Positions 1 through 8,707 of a stretch of 64,000 nucleotides of DNA are shown piece by piece. The stretch is from Paenibacillus luteus. Lineage in GTDB: Bacteria > Bacillota > Bacilli > Paenibacillales > Paenibacillaceae. Location: assembly GCF_006542765.1 (NCBI RefSeq), contig NZ_SKCD01000021.1, positions 54,089 to 118,088 of the forward strand, written 5' to 3'. Under the pieces are notes generated by a model. That model made no database searches. It saw only the letters and a program-made list of their open reading frames with translations, and was not told the origin of the DNA. Made by a program: the position numbers and the translations under genes. Each line of letters begins with the position of its first letter. Position 1 is the stretch's first letter.

Positions 1-293
1 AAGTATATGTTATGTTCGAACGAAATTCGAAAGATGTGCGTATAATTATTTCATGAAATGTATTGCTTAACGGTGAATTCTGCATTATGATGTTATATAA
101 TCTTACATTATGAAAGTGAAACGTCTTATTTACTTTCTGTTTGCATTTTTATAGTTGACCATAGCGTAAAGGTGGGCGTTTGTAATGCTACCTTTTAAGC
201 AGCGATAAAGAAGTTGTTTGTCCACTCTAAAAAGTCTGAAAATTACAATAATTATATGAGCAACTTGCGAGTTCGTCATGAGGGGGAAGTTAG
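1..293. other. Leader region of the purine locus
   Basis: No gene is seen here. The stretch is AT-rich and holds a TGTTATATA motif at about 91-99 that recurs in the promoter inverted repeat upstream of the nucleoside-binding lipoprotein (3347-3446). It also holds a short ATTTCATGAAAT dyad near 48-59. I looked for a purine riboswitch fold and did not find its conserved loops. No convincing -35/-10 pair could be fixed. Confidence 0.5.
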
Positions 294-1619
294 ATGTCTA
301 CGTTATTAATTCGCAACGCAGTTGTCATGACGATGAATGCGCAGGATGACATTTTTACTGGAGTTGTTTTAATAAAAGGAAATCGGATTATGCAGTTAGG
401 TGAAGGGCTTGAGGCGATGGATGCAGACCGGGTAATTGACGCTGGTGGCAAAGTGCTGCTTCCAGGTTTCGTGCAGACACATATTCATCTTTGTCAGACG
501 CTGTTCCGTGGCAGAGCTGATGATCTGTCGCTTATTGAATGGCTGAAAGAAAAAATTTGGCCGCTCGAAGCCGCACACAGCGAGGATTCCGTTTATTATT
601 CGGCTATGTTAGGAATTGGCGAGCTGATCCGCAGCGGAACAACGACGATATTGGATATGGAAACCGTGCATTATACGGAATCGGCTTTTCAAGCCATTAA
701 GGAAAGCGGCATTCGGGCACTCTCAGGCAAGGTGATGATGGACCATGGCACTGAGGTACCTCTAGCTCTGCAAGAGAATACACAAAAATCGCTGCAGGAC
801 AGCGTGGATTTGCTGGAGAAGTGGCATGGCGCAGAAAATGGGAGAATTCAATATGCGTTCTGTCCGCGATTTGTTGTTTCTTGTACAGAAGAGTTGCTTG
901 TCGGTGTTCGTGACTTGTCAGCGAAGTACGGTGTAATGGTACACACCCATGCTTCCGAAAATGCAGGCGAAATCGCGATGGTGGAAGCGGAGCGCGGCAT
1001 GCGGAATGTCATCTACCTGGATCACATTGGCCTCGCAAAGCCGAATTTGATTTTAGCTCATAGCATTTGGCTGGATGATGAGGAGAAACGGATCATTCGC
1101 GAGCGGGGAGTAAAAGTTACGCATTGTCCCGGCTCTAATATGAAGCTGTCATCCGGTGTGGCAGAGATCCCGCTATTGCTTGAACAAGGAATTGATGTCG
1201 GAATTGGAGCAGATGGCGCACCCTGCAATAACAACCTGGATATGTTTCAGGAAATGAGATTAACGGCTTACATGCAGAAGGTGAAGCATGGTCCCACAGT
1301 GATGAACGCAAGGACGGTTTTGCGAATGGCGACGATGGGAGGCGCGAAAGTGCTCGGATTAGAAAAGGAGATCGGCAGCATCGAGGCAGGCAAACTTGCG
1401 GATTTGCAGCTGCTGGATTTGGAGGACTTCCACGTGTACCCATCTTTTGATGCGGACTGGTATTCCCGAGTTGTATATGCCGCGACTAGAGGCGATGTGG
1501 ATACGGTCCTTATCGACGGACAGCTGGTCATGGAGAACAAACTTGTTAGGACGGTTGACAAAAAGATCGTACTGAAGGAAGCGGACCGCTCGCTAAGAAA
1601 GCTAATTGAGCGGCTATAG
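294..1619 (+). CDS. Amidohydrolase-family aminohydrolase (purine or deoxyadenosine deaminase type)
   Basis: A 441-residue metal-dependent amidohydrolase of the TRZ/ATZ/MtaD group, which hydrolytically deaminates purines or purine nucleosides such as 5'-deoxyadenosine, methylthioadenosine/SAH or 8-oxoguanine. Visible metal and catalytic motifs are HIH (residues 63-65), THAS (218-221), AHSIW (His256), a His at 277 and GADGAP (Asp307). The phrase RGRADDLSLIEWL is typical of the MTA/SAH deaminase subgroup. The start follows a GAGGGGGAA ribosome binding site. It is first in the purine locus, 67 bp before pucA. Context favours a purine substrate; a guanine role would be redundant with the CDA-fold deaminase at 12541. 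Family is sure, substrate is not. Confidence 0.9.
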   Translation: MSTLLIRNAVVMTMNAQDDIFTGVVLIKGNRIMQLGEGLEAMDADRVIDAGGKVLLPGFVQTHIHLCQTLFRGRADDLSLIEWLKEKIWPLEAAHSEDSVYYSAMLGIGELIRSGTTTILDMETVHYTESAFQAIKESGIRALSGKVMMDHGTEVPLALQENTQKSLQDSVDLLEKWHGAENGRIQYAFCPRFVVSCTEELLVGVRDLSAKYGVMVHTHASENAGEIAMVEAERGMRNVIYLDHIGLAKPNLILAHSIWLDDEEKRIIRERGVKVTHCPGSNMKLSSGVAEIPLLLEQGIDVGIGADGAPCNNNLDMFQEMRLTAYMQKVKHGPTVMNARTVLRMATMGGAKVLGLEKEIGSIEAGKLADLQLLDLEDFHVYPSFDADWYSRVVYAATRGDVDTVLIDGQLVMENKLVRTVDKKIVLKEADRSLRKLIERL

Positions 1620-1686
1620 GAATAAAGTTCGTTCAAACGGCTAATCGAAACCTTTGCAAGGGTAGATGCTTAGGGAGGGAAATCGG

Positions 1687-2742
1687 ATGGATATGCATGA
1701 GGTATTAACTGCGGTGAAGAAGCAGGATCAGCGAGCAGTACTTGCCACTATCATTTGTGTGGAGGGCCATTCTTATCGGAAGGCAGGGGCAACGATGCTC
1801 TTCATGCTCGGCGGTAAGCAAGTAGGCACCATTAGCCCGGGCTGTCTGGAGCATGATCTTATGGAGCGTGCCGAGGAGATATGGGCTACAGGCCGCATTG
1901 TATGCATCGACTACAACATGAATCAGGATGAAGATATAGTCTGGGGCGAAGCGATCGGCTGCGGAGGGGAAATTCGCCTGCTGCTTGAGCCGGTGGATGA
2001 ACGTTTGCGAGCGGTTTTGCTGAAAGTGAAAGAGAAAAACGACGAAGGCCATTCAGTTAAACTTACTCGAAGCTGGAATGACCTCGATATCAATTATACG
2101 CTATCTGAAGGTACAGGCGATGAAGATGCAATAGCGTATACCGAAAGGCATGATGAGGGATTAAAGATGATGTCCATGGACATCAGTCCAAGGCCCCGGC
2201 TTGTTTTGTTTGGAGCGGGTAAGGATGCGGATGCTTTATGCGCCTTGGTGAAATCAATCGGATTCCATATCATTATTGCGGATTGGCGGGCAGCAATATG
2301 CACAAAGGAGCGCTATCCGGATGCAGAGTGTATCGTAGGTACGCCTGAGGAGATTATGGAGGAGGTTGGCTTTCGCCCGGAGGATTATTTAATCGTATGC
2401 AGCCATCAGCTTCAGCAGGATAGGGAAATGATTCGACTTGCTTTGCCGCTGAAGCTGGTGTACATCGGTGTCATGGGCTCGAAGAAACGGATTCGGCTAT
2501 TGTTCGAAACCTTTTTAATTCCATCGAATGTAAGAGCACCCATAGGTCTGTCTATTGGTGCAGATGGTCCCGCAGAAATCGCGGTTAGCGTTGCTGCTGA
2601 ACTCATTGCCATTAGAGTTGGGATTAAGCAGCGCTCTAGGAAGGAGTGGGGGAGGGATGTCGATTTCGGCCCTTTATTTGGCGGCAGGGCAAAGCAGGCG
2701 CATGGGAGTTCGCAAGCAATCGCTAGAGCTGGCGACAAATAA
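1687..2742 (+). CDS. pucA: XdhC/CoxI-family molybdoenzyme maturation factor
   Basis: XdhC-type protein of about 351 residues that binds and sulfurates or delivers the molybdenum cofactor to xanthine dehydrogenase; the B. subtilis counterpart is PucA. The N-terminal XdhC domain shows RKAGATML and the PGCLEHDL and GCGGEI stretches; the C-terminal Rossmann-like half shows LVLFGAGKDADAL and YIGVMGSKKR. I chose the ATG at 1687, not the upstream in-frame 1666 ATG, because GGGAGGG at about 1673-1679 is well placed for 1687 and would lie inside the coding sequence otherwise. The 3' end overlaps pucB by 86 bp in another frame. Acts in the cytoplasm on the pucCDE enzyme. Confidence 0.9.
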   Translation: MDMHEVLTAVKKQDQRAVLATIICVEGHSYRKAGATMLFMLGGKQVGTISPGCLEHDLMERAEEIWATGRIVCIDYNMNQDEDIVWGEAIGCGGEIRLLLEPVDERLRAVLLKVKEKNDEGHSVKLTRSWNDLDINYTLSEGTGDEDAIAYTERHDEGLKMMSMDISPRPRLVLFGAGKDADALCALVKSIGFHIIIADWRAAICTKERYPDAECIVGTPEEIMEEVGFRPEDYLIVCSHQLQQDREMIRLALPLKLVYIGVMGSKKRIRLLFETFLIPSNVRAPIGLSIGADGPAEIAVSVAAELIAIRVGIKQRSRKEWGRDVDFGPLFGGRAKQAHGSSQAIARAGDK

Positions 2743-3334
2743 GCCGCTTGCTAGCCTTGCTCTCCAAGCTCTCAAATTCAGTTCTGTATCACATGTGGTT
2801 GTCGTTGTACATCCAGAAGACCCGCTATCTTGGCTGCCTAAGCGAGAGAAACTTAGCGCTAGCCATTCGTTTGCAGAGGGGAGCCCTGTAGTCAGCATAG
2901 CTCCGTGCAGGGAGGCGTCCAAGGGGATGGCGCATTCCATCAAATATGGGCTTGGCGTGCTATTGGAGGAAGATCCGACTGTTGAAGCTGTTTGCATTGC
3001 TTTAGCAGATCAGCCGTTTATTTCAGCCGAAAGGATCGAGGAGCTTATTCTTTATTGGCGAAGCCAGCCAGAGCTGGACTTCGTTGCGACGACATCCGGA
3101 GAATTAAGTGAAGGAACTCCTGTTTTGATGCCGCCTGCGGTTATAGCTCGTTCTATGTTTGCAGCTTTAATGGAATTAGAGGGGGATGTTGGTGCCCGGA
3201 AACTGTTTCAATCATCGGTGTTCAAAGGAGAAGGTCTGACCGTAAGCGATAAGGCTTGTTTAATGGACGTTGATACGGTATCAGAGATGGAAGCAGCGAA
3301 AAATCACTATTCAAAAGGGCGAATTCAATATTAA
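2657..3334 (+). CDS. pucB: MobA/MocA-like molybdenum cofactor nucleotidyltransferase
   Basis: NTP-transferase of about 225 residues, PucB/MocA type, expected to attach CMP or GMP to molybdopterin for xanthine dehydrogenase. The nucleotide-binding signature LAAGQSRRMG opens the protein and an ADQP metal-binding motif is present at about residue 117. The frame is open upstream to 2555, but the LAAG motif belongs near the N-terminus and AAGGAG at 2641-2646 fits the ATG at 2657. That start lies 86 bp inside pucA, so translation is probably coupled. A pre-terminal region of weak promoter activity cannot be excluded. Cytidylyl versus guanylyl specificity cannot be read from the sequence. Confidence 0.87.
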   Translation: MSISALYLAAGQSRRMGVRKQSLELATNKPLASLALQALKFSSVSHVVVVVHPEDPLSWLPKREKLSASHSFAEGSPVVSIAPCREASKGMAHSIKYGLGVLLEEDPTVEAVCIALADQPFISAERIEELILYWRSQPELDFVATTSGELSEGTPVLMPPAVIARSMFAALMELEGDVGARKLFQSSVFKGEGLTVSDKACLMDVDTVSEMEAAKNHYSKGRIQY

Positions 3335-3346
3335 TTTTGATTATAT

Positions 3347-3446
3347 GTAAATATATATAACATTAAAAAAAACGGTTTTTGCTATGGAATTTTGTTTTAA
3401 TAGGTATTATGTTTATTTGTTGAAAATTAATGTTATATATATTGAC
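3347..3446. repeat. Long inverted repeat around the nupN promoter
   Basis: Two near-identical 20-bp arms in inverted orientation, 3347-3366 and 3427-3446, differ at one position. Read 5'-3' the right arm is TTAATGTTATATATATTGAC. The arms are about 60 bp apart, and the right arm runs into the -35 hexamer of the promoter at 3442. This is a likely operator pair or DNA-loop site for a regulator of the transporter unit. An ATGTTATATA half copy also lies upstream of the first gene of the locus (90-99). Confidence 0.65.
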
Positions 3447-3470
3447 GTAAAGTTAACGTAGATATATATT
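3442..3470 (+). promoter_or_regulatory. Sigma-A promoter for the nupN transport unit
   Basis: TTGACG (3442-3447), a 17-bp spacer and TATATT (3465-3470). It lies 160 bp before the lipoprotein start, leaving a long untranslated leader. The -35 hexamer is part of the inverted repeat arm at 3427-3446. Confidence 0.65.
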
Positions 3471-3629
3471 GAAAGTAAGTGATTGGTTTCCACCAAAACT
3501 AGTAAAAGCTACGAAAGCTAATCTTAAAAGGCGGACGTAAGCATTTTGCGACAGGAGTATGGCGGCTCATTTGCAACTAGTATAGTCATCTGCTATCTCT
3601 TGAAAAATAGAGAGTCGGGGAGGAACAGT

Positions 3630-4790
3630 ATGAAACCTTACAAAAAGGCAATGTTCACAGGTGCAGCACTTCTTTTATCGCTCGTATTGGTCCTTAGCGG
3701 TTGTTCTGGCAACAACGCAAACAAGAATGCTAACGGTGGCGCAACCACAAAGCCGACGGAGGCAGCCACTGAAGGCACCGCGACAGATGAGCCCGCAAAA
3801 CTTCCGCGCGTCGCATTTGTTTATATCGGTCCTCCAGGAGACGGCGGCTGGACATTTGAGCATGACAAGGGCCGATTGTACATGGAGGAGAAGCTGGGGA
3901 TTAAAGCGGATACGGTCGAAAACGTACCGGAGAGCGCAGATGCCGAACGAATCATTACGGAGCTTGCGCAAAACCACGACGTCATCTTTACAACAAGCTT
4001 CGGTTATATGGATTACACGTTAAATGTGGCCAAAAAATTTCCTGACGTAAAGTTTCTTCATACCGCCGGGTACAAAACGAATGACAATATGGGCACGTTT
4101 TTCGGGAAAAACTATGATGCCAGCTATTTAAGCGGCATTGCAGCAGGGAAAGTAACGAAGAAAAACGTGATCGGTTATGTCGGAGCGTTTCCTATACCGG
4201 AGGTTATCTATAACATCAATGCCTTTGCGCTTGGCGTGCAAAGCGTAAATCCGGATGCCAAAGTAAGCGTCGTATGGACCAATACCTGGTATGATCCGAC
4301 AACCGAGCGGCAAGCGGCGGTCAGCTTGCTTGATAAAGGAGCGGATGTGCTGCTGGCATATCAAGACTCCCCAGCCACTCTACAAGCGGCAGCCGAACGG
4401 GGCGCAATGGCTGGAGGCAATGACTCGGATATGACGCGTTTTGCTCCAGAAGCCTACTTGACGAACCCGATTTGGAACTGGGGTCCGTATTACACGAAGA
4501 CCGTTCAGGACATCATCGATGGTACTTGGAAAAGCGAGCAATATTCGGGTTCACTCGCCGATGGAATGGTTGATATCGCACCGATTGGGCCCAGCGTGCC
4601 TGAGGATGTAAAAACGCTTGTCACAGACACGAAAGCCAAACTCATTAACGGAGAGCTGAATGTCTTTACTGGACCAATCACGGATGCTTCGGGAGCAGTG
4701 AAGGTCGAAGAAGGTAAAACGCTGACGCTCGACGATATTTTAGTTATGGACTGGTTTGTCAAAGGCGTTGAAGGAACGATTCCGAAATAA
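3630..4790 (+). CDS. nupN: BMP-family nucleoside-binding lipoprotein
   Basis: Lipoprotein of about 386 residues of the basic membrane protein (BMP/PnrA) family, the extracellular purine nucleoside receptor of an ABC importer. A basic N-terminus and hydrophobic stretch end in a lipobox LVLSGC at about residues 20-25, followed by an Asn/Thr-rich linker. The BMP fold follows from residue 55: FVYIGPPGDGGWTFEHD, then GTFFGKNYDASYLSG and the PIWNWGPYY region near the C-terminus. ATG 3630 has GGGAGGAAC in front; the in-frame TTG at 3546 has no signal peptide sense. It is separated from its ABC genes by a strong stem-loop and 68-bp repeats, consistent with binding protein being made in excess. Homologue of B. 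subtilis NupN (guanosine uptake). Confidence 0.9.
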   Translation: MKPYKKAMFTGAALLLSLVLVLSGCSGNNANKNANGGATTKPTEAATEGTATDEPAKLPRVAFVYIGPPGDGGWTFEHDKGRLYMEEKLGIKADTVENVPESADAERIITELAQNHDVIFTTSFGYMDYTLNVAKKFPDVKFLHTAGYKTNDNMGTFFGKNYDASYLSGIAAGKVTKKNVIGYVGAFPIPEVIYNINAFALGVQSVNPDAKVSVVWTNTWYDPTTERQAAVSLLDKGADVLLAYQDSPATLQAAAERGAMAGGNDSDMTRFAPEAYLTNPIWNWGPYYTKTVQDIIDGTWKSEQYSGSLADGMVDIAPIGPSVPEDVKTLVTDTKAKLINGELNVFTGPITDASGAVKVEEGKTLTLDDILVMDWFVKGVEGTIPK

Positions 4791-4808
4791 GCAGATTTAC
4801 GCATATCG

Positions 4809-4850
4809 ATAAATCAACAAATCCCTGAATGAAGGGATTTGTTGATTTAT
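4809..4850. terminator. 18-bp perfect stem-loop between nupN and nupO
   Basis: Perfect 18-bp inverted repeat with arms 4809-4826 and 4833-4850 and a GAATGA loop. It is not followed by a T tract, so it may be a processing or mRNA-stabilising hairpin or partial attenuator that lowers ATPase/permease expression relative to the binding protein. Confidence 0.6.
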
Positions 4851-4898
4851 AAACAGCTATTTCCGCAAACGCCCGCTTCCCATTCATAAAACGGAACA

Positions 4899-5065
4899 GA
4901 CGAAACTTACGTTTCTAATACAAAACAAAGTCAATGCTTACGAAGCTGTTTTGTACTAGAAACGCAGATGAATCTTACGTTTCTGGTACAAAACTAAGTT
5001 AATGCTTACGAAGTAGTTTTTTACCAGAAACGTAGATGAACCTTACGTTTCTGGTAAAAAACTTT
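4899..5065. repeat. 68-bp tandem repeats, each an imperfect hairpin
   Basis: Units begin at 4899, 4967 and 5035, so the period is 68 bp; the third copy is partial and runs up to the nupO ribosome binding site. Each full unit contains an inverted repeat, ACGTTTCTGGTA at the left against TACCAGAAACGT at the right, around a core with AATGCTTACGAAG. The first copy is the most diverged. The copies can fold alone or with one another. Function is unknown; see findings. Confidence 0.75.
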
Positions 5066-5077
5066 AGGAGGGAACCT

Positions 5078-6613
5078 ATGCATGAAACGTACTCGGTAGA
5101 GATGAGAGGGATTGTAAAGCAGTTCGGGACGGTCATCGCGAATGACCATGTTGACTTTCATGCGAAGCCCGGACAAATTCATGCGCTGCTTGGAGAGAAC
5201 GGAGCGGGCAAGAGCACGATGATGTGTATGCTCTCGGGTGTCTATCGACCCACGAGCGGCGATATTCTCATCCATGGCAAACCGGTCAAGATCCGATCGC
5301 CGAAGGATGCCATGAAGCTTGGAGTAGGTATGGTTTTTCAAAATTTCCGGCTGGTCCAAACCTTGACTGCTGCAGAAAATATTGTGCTTGGAGAGAAATC
5401 TTCCTTTTGGCGGGGGCCGAAATGGATGAGCAGCAAGCAGCAGGAAATTGAAGCGATAGCGGACCATTTTGGCTTAGCGTTTCCAGTGAACCGGCCGATC
5501 TGGCAATTGTCCGTAGGTGAGCAGCAGCGGGTAGAAATCGTCAAAACGCTATACCGCGGAGCGGAGCTCATCATTTTGGATGAACCTACTTCGGTGCTGA
5601 CGCCTGGCGAGGCTGAGCAGCTGTTCATGACGCTGCAGCGAATGAAAGATGAAGGCAAGACGGTCATTCTGACCACCCATAAGCTGAAGGAGGTCATGTC
5701 CGCTGCGGACCATATTTCGGTTATGCGCAAGGGGAAGCTAATTCACTCTATGGAGAAGACAGCTACAAATGAGCGTGAGCTGGCAAAGCTGATGGTCGGC
5801 AAGGAGATTGGCGAGAACCGGACGTTCCAGCCGCGCCCGCAAGGAAAGGTTTTGCTTACCGTGTCCCGAGTCGATGTGCAGGCGGATCATGGAAGAAAAT
5901 CGCTTGATCAATTTTCGCTAAATGTCCATGAGGGGGAAATTGTCGGTGTCGCCGGCGTAGCGGGTAATGGGCAGAAGGAGCTTGCCGAGGTGCTGACAGG
6001 ACTTCGGAGCTGGAAGCAGGGGAAGATTCATTTTGCAGGCAAGGAGTTGAAGAACGGTTCGGTTCGGGCGGCGATTGAGGCGGGGATCGCTCATGTACCG
6101 GAAAATCGAATGAAAAGCGGGCTTGCCGGCAGCTTGGGGATCGTTGACAATCTGTTGTTCAAAACGTACCGAACGGAAGAGCGATCACGCTTAGGTTTTC
6201 TTCGAACAGGTAAAAATCGCTCCTGGTCACAAGGGCTGGTCGATCAATTCGATGTAAAAACGGCGGGACTGGATACGCCAGTTCAGCAATTGTCGGGTGG
6301 AAACCAACAAAAGCTGCTTTTTGCAAGGGAGGTTAACCAGGAGCCGCTCCTGATGGTAGCCGTGCATCCAACGCAGGGGCTTGATGTCGGGGCTGCGGAG
6401 GGGGTTCATCTACTTTTAGGGAAAATGAGGGATGAAGGTAAAAGTGTATTGTTGATTTCAGAGGATCTGGATGAGGTCATTCAGCTGTCTAACCGCATTC
6501 TCGTTATTTTCAACGGAAAAATCGTTGGCGAGATGGCGCGGGAGGATGCAGATCGTGAGAAGATCGGCATGTATATGGCAGGCCTCCAATCGGCGGAGGA
6601 GGAAGCTGGATGA
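5078..6613 (+). CDS. nupO: Sugar/nucleoside ABC transporter ATPase, double-domain
   Basis: ATP-binding subunit of about 511 residues with two fused ABC domains, as in NupO/RbsA-type importers. Domain 1 has an intact Walker A GENGAGKST (about 39-47), signature LSVGEQQR and Walker B LIILDEPTS. Domain 2 is degenerate: GVAGNGQKE in place of Walker A and VAVHPTQGLD in place of Walker B, with signature LSGGNQQK. One weak second site is usual for this subfamily. The ATG at 5078 follows AGGAGGG; an earlier in-frame ATG at 5036 lies within the 68-bp repeat and is rejected. It overlaps the next permease by ATGA. It energises uptake of purine nucleosides with the NupP/NupQ permeases. Confidence 0.92.
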   Translation: MHETYSVEMRGIVKQFGTVIANDHVDFHAKPGQIHALLGENGAGKSTMMCMLSGVYRPTSGDILIHGKPVKIRSPKDAMKLGVGMVFQNFRLVQTLTAAENIVLGEKSSFWRGPKWMSSKQQEIEAIADHFGLAFPVNRPIWQLSVGEQQRVEIVKTLYRGAELIILDEPTSVLTPGEAEQLFMTLQRMKDEGKTVILTTHKLKEVMSAADHISVMRKGKLIHSMEKTATNERELAKLMVGKEIGENRTFQPRPQGKVLLTVSRVDVQADHGRKSLDQFSLNVHEGEIVGVAGVAGNGQKELAEVLTGLRSWKQGKIHFAGKELKNGSVRAAIEAGIAHVPENRMKSGLAGSLGIVDNLLFKTYRTEERSRLGFLRTGKNRSWSQGLVDQFDVKTAGLDTPVQQLSGGNQQKLLFAREVNQEPLLMVAVHPTQGLDVGAAEGVHLLLGKMRDEGKSVLLISEDLDEVIQLSNRILVIFNGKIVGEMAREDADREKIGMYMAGLQSAEEEAG

Positions 6614-7740
6614 GTGAACAAAAGCCAGTGCTTAACAAAGCCGGGACGATCTCCATCGAGGCAACGCAGCAAGCAAGCAGGCCGAAGAGGCGCTCCTACC
6701 GCATCGAAATCGACAGTACCAAGAATGGCAGCTCGTGGTGGATTCCATTTGTATCGGTACTGCTGGCCCTCATCGTTTGCGGCATTTTCATTGCTGCGAA
6801 CGGCATGAACCCTTTTCCGGTTTATAAGAAAATGTTTACAGGTGCGTTTGGCACCTCGTATGGCTTAACGGAAACGCTCGTCAAAACGATACCGCTGCTG
6901 CTGTGTGGACTCGGGGTGGCCATTGCATACCGAATTTCGGTATGGAATATCGGAGCGGAAGGGCAATTTGCGGCGGGAGCGATGGCCGCGACTGCGGTTA
7001 CGATTTATTTTCCAACTATGCCCGGTCTTCTCATTATTCCGACAATGATCGTCTTCAGCATAGTTGCAGGCGGGATCTGGGGATTGCTCACGGCAATTCC
7101 GCGTACCTATTTTCAAGTCAATGAGCTTGTCACCTCACTCATGCTCAATTACGTCGCGCTGCTGGCGATGGATTATTTCGTATTCGGTCCTTGGAAAGAC
7201 CCAAAAGGAATGAACTTTCCGGGCACGCCGATGTTTACAGAGGCTCAGTCGCTTCCCGTATTGGGTGATACCCGGCTGCATTTGGGACTGTTGTTCGGCA
7301 TAATTGCTATCGTTCTATACGGTTTCTTCATTAAGTATACGCGTTGGGGTTATGAGCTTAGGCTGATCGGAGCCAATCCTGAAGCGGCCAAAAACGCGGG
7401 CATTCGTATCAGTAGACATATTTTGCTTGTGATGCTGATCAGCGGCGGCTTAGCTGGCCTGGCTGGCATGGCGGAGGTGTCTGGCGTCACGCATCGACTG
7501 ATGTACGGCATATCCCCTGGTTATGGCTATACGGCAATCATAGTGGCCTGGCTCGCCAAGCTGCATCCGATCGGGCTTGTGGTTTCCGCCTTTCTGTTCG
7601 GTGGTCTTATTGTCGGAGGTTACAGCGTACAGACGATCGGGCTGCCATCCTCGATTTCGGAAATGCTGCAGGGAGCTATATTGTTCTTTCTTATTGCAGG
7701 CGGCACGTTAAGCAAATTCCGTCTTCGCAGAATCCGTTGA
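6610..7740 (+). CDS. nupP: ABC nucleoside transporter permease 1
   Basis: Integral membrane permease of 376 residues in the BPD_transp_2 family. A cytoplasmic basic N-terminus (about 50 residues, rich in Lys/Arg) precedes roughly nine hydrophobic segments; the family motif NIGAEGQFAAGA lies at about residue 115 and GANPEAAKNAGI in the cytoplasmic coupling region at about residue 255. The start overlaps the stop of the ATPase gene. It would form a heterodimeric pore with the product at 7757. Confidence 0.9.
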   Translation: MSEQKPVLNKAGTISIEATQQASRPKRRSYRIEIDSTKNGSSWWIPFVSVLLALIVCGIFIAANGMNPFPVYKKMFTGAFGTSYGLTETLVKTIPLLLCGLGVAIAYRISVWNIGAEGQFAAGAMAATAVTIYFPTMPGLLIIPTMIVFSIVAGGIWGLLTAIPRTYFQVNELVTSLMLNYVALLAMDYFVFGPWKDPKGMNFPGTPMFTEAQSLPVLGDTRLHLGLLFGIIAIVLYGFFIKYTRWGYELRLIGANPEAAKNAGIRISRHILLVMLISGGLAGLAGMAEVSGVTHRLMYGISPGYGYTAIIVAWLAKLHPIGLVVSAFLFGGLIVGGYSVQTIGLPSSISEMLQGAILFFLIAGGTLSKFRLRRIR

Positions 7741-7756
7741 AAGGGGCGTGTAAGGG

Positions 7757-8686
7757 ATGGAAATTGTGTATCAAATGCTGCTCGCTGCCATCTCCTCCGG
7801 TACGCCGTTATTGTTCGCAACCCTAGGCGGCATATTGATTGAACGTTCAGGCATCATTCAACTTGGCGCAGAGGGACTGATGCTGATGGGTGCCGTCACA
7901 GCCTGCCTTACGTATCTACAAACCGGAAGCCTGGGCATCACGCTTCTGGCGGTATGCGGCATCAGTATATTGCTCGGCGGCATCCATGCTTTTCTTAGTG
8001 TTTCCCTCAGGGCCAACCAGATCGTATGCGGGCTCGCAATGACGCTATTCGGTGCCGGCCTAAGCGCCTATTTAGGGAAACCCGTCAGCGGTCTACCTGT
8101 GCCAAGAGCAGTACCTAAGGTGGATATGCCTTGGCTGGAGAGTGTGCCGTTTGTCGGACGTATCTTTGCCCAACTTGATTTATTAACGTGGTTTAGCTTC
8201 GTCCTTGTTATTGCACTTCATTTGTTTATTCATCGAACCTCATGGGGGCTTCATTTGCGGGCCATGGGAGATAACCCGGCAACGGCAGATGTCATGGGCA
8301 TTCACGTTCAAGCGTTTCGATATGGCTATATTATCGTCGGCTCGATTCTTATCGGCCTGGCAGGAGCGGATTTGCTTCTCGTATACTCGCCGACCTGGAC
8401 GGAGGGCATGACGACGGGGCGGGGATGGATTGCGGTTGCTTTAGTTATTTTCGCCAGATGGAATCCGATTCGCGCTCTCTTCTGTGCTTATTTTTTTGGA
8501 GCGCTCGATATGCTTGGTTTCCGCATTCAGTTAATCGGGAGCGATATCCCATCGTATTTTCTAAAAATGATTCCTTATGTCGTTACGATATTGGTACTCA
8601 TGTTTCTTGGCTGGCGCAATCGCAACAAACCATCCGGCTCGCCGGAATCGCTTGGCTTACCTTATATTCGCGAACAACGATTTTAA
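7757..8686 (+). CDS. nupQ: ABC nucleoside transporter permease 2
   Basis: Second BPD_transp_2 permease, 309 residues, mostly hydrophobic, with LGAEGLMLMGA at about residue 36 and GDNPATADVMGI (about 172) as the coupling helix equivalent. It follows nupP by 16 bp with a GGGG-type ribosome binding site. It is shorter than NupP because it lacks the N-terminal cytoplasmic extension, the usual asymmetry in this transporter type. The pair completes a nucleoside importer embedded between the molybdenum cofactor genes and the xanthine dehydrogenase genes. Confidence 0.9.
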   Translation: MEIVYQMLLAAISSGTPLLFATLGGILIERSGIIQLGAEGLMLMGAVTACLTYLQTGSLGITLLAVCGISILLGGIHAFLSVSLRANQIVCGLAMTLFGAGLSAYLGKPVSGLPVPRAVPKVDMPWLESVPFVGRIFAQLDLLTWFSFVLVIALHLFIHRTSWGLHLRAMGDNPATADVMGIHVQAFRYGYIIVGSILIGLAGADLLLVYSPTWTEGMTTGRGWIAVALVIFARWNPIRALFCAYFFGALDMLGFRIQLIGSDIPSYFLKMIPYVVTILVLMFLGWRNRNKPSGSPESLGLPYIREQRF

Positions 8687-8707
8687 CGGCAACTGGAGGG
8701 GAGTACG

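Noticed and set aside
1..293. Purine riboswitch in the leader
   Set aside because: No conserved loop or junction sequences were seen.
4899..5065. CRISPR array
   Set aside because: The copies are contiguous tandem units without unique spacers.
5036..5077. Start of nupO at 5036
   Set aside because: That ATG is part of the 68-bp repeat; the strong AGGAGG site and conserved N-terminus fit 5078.
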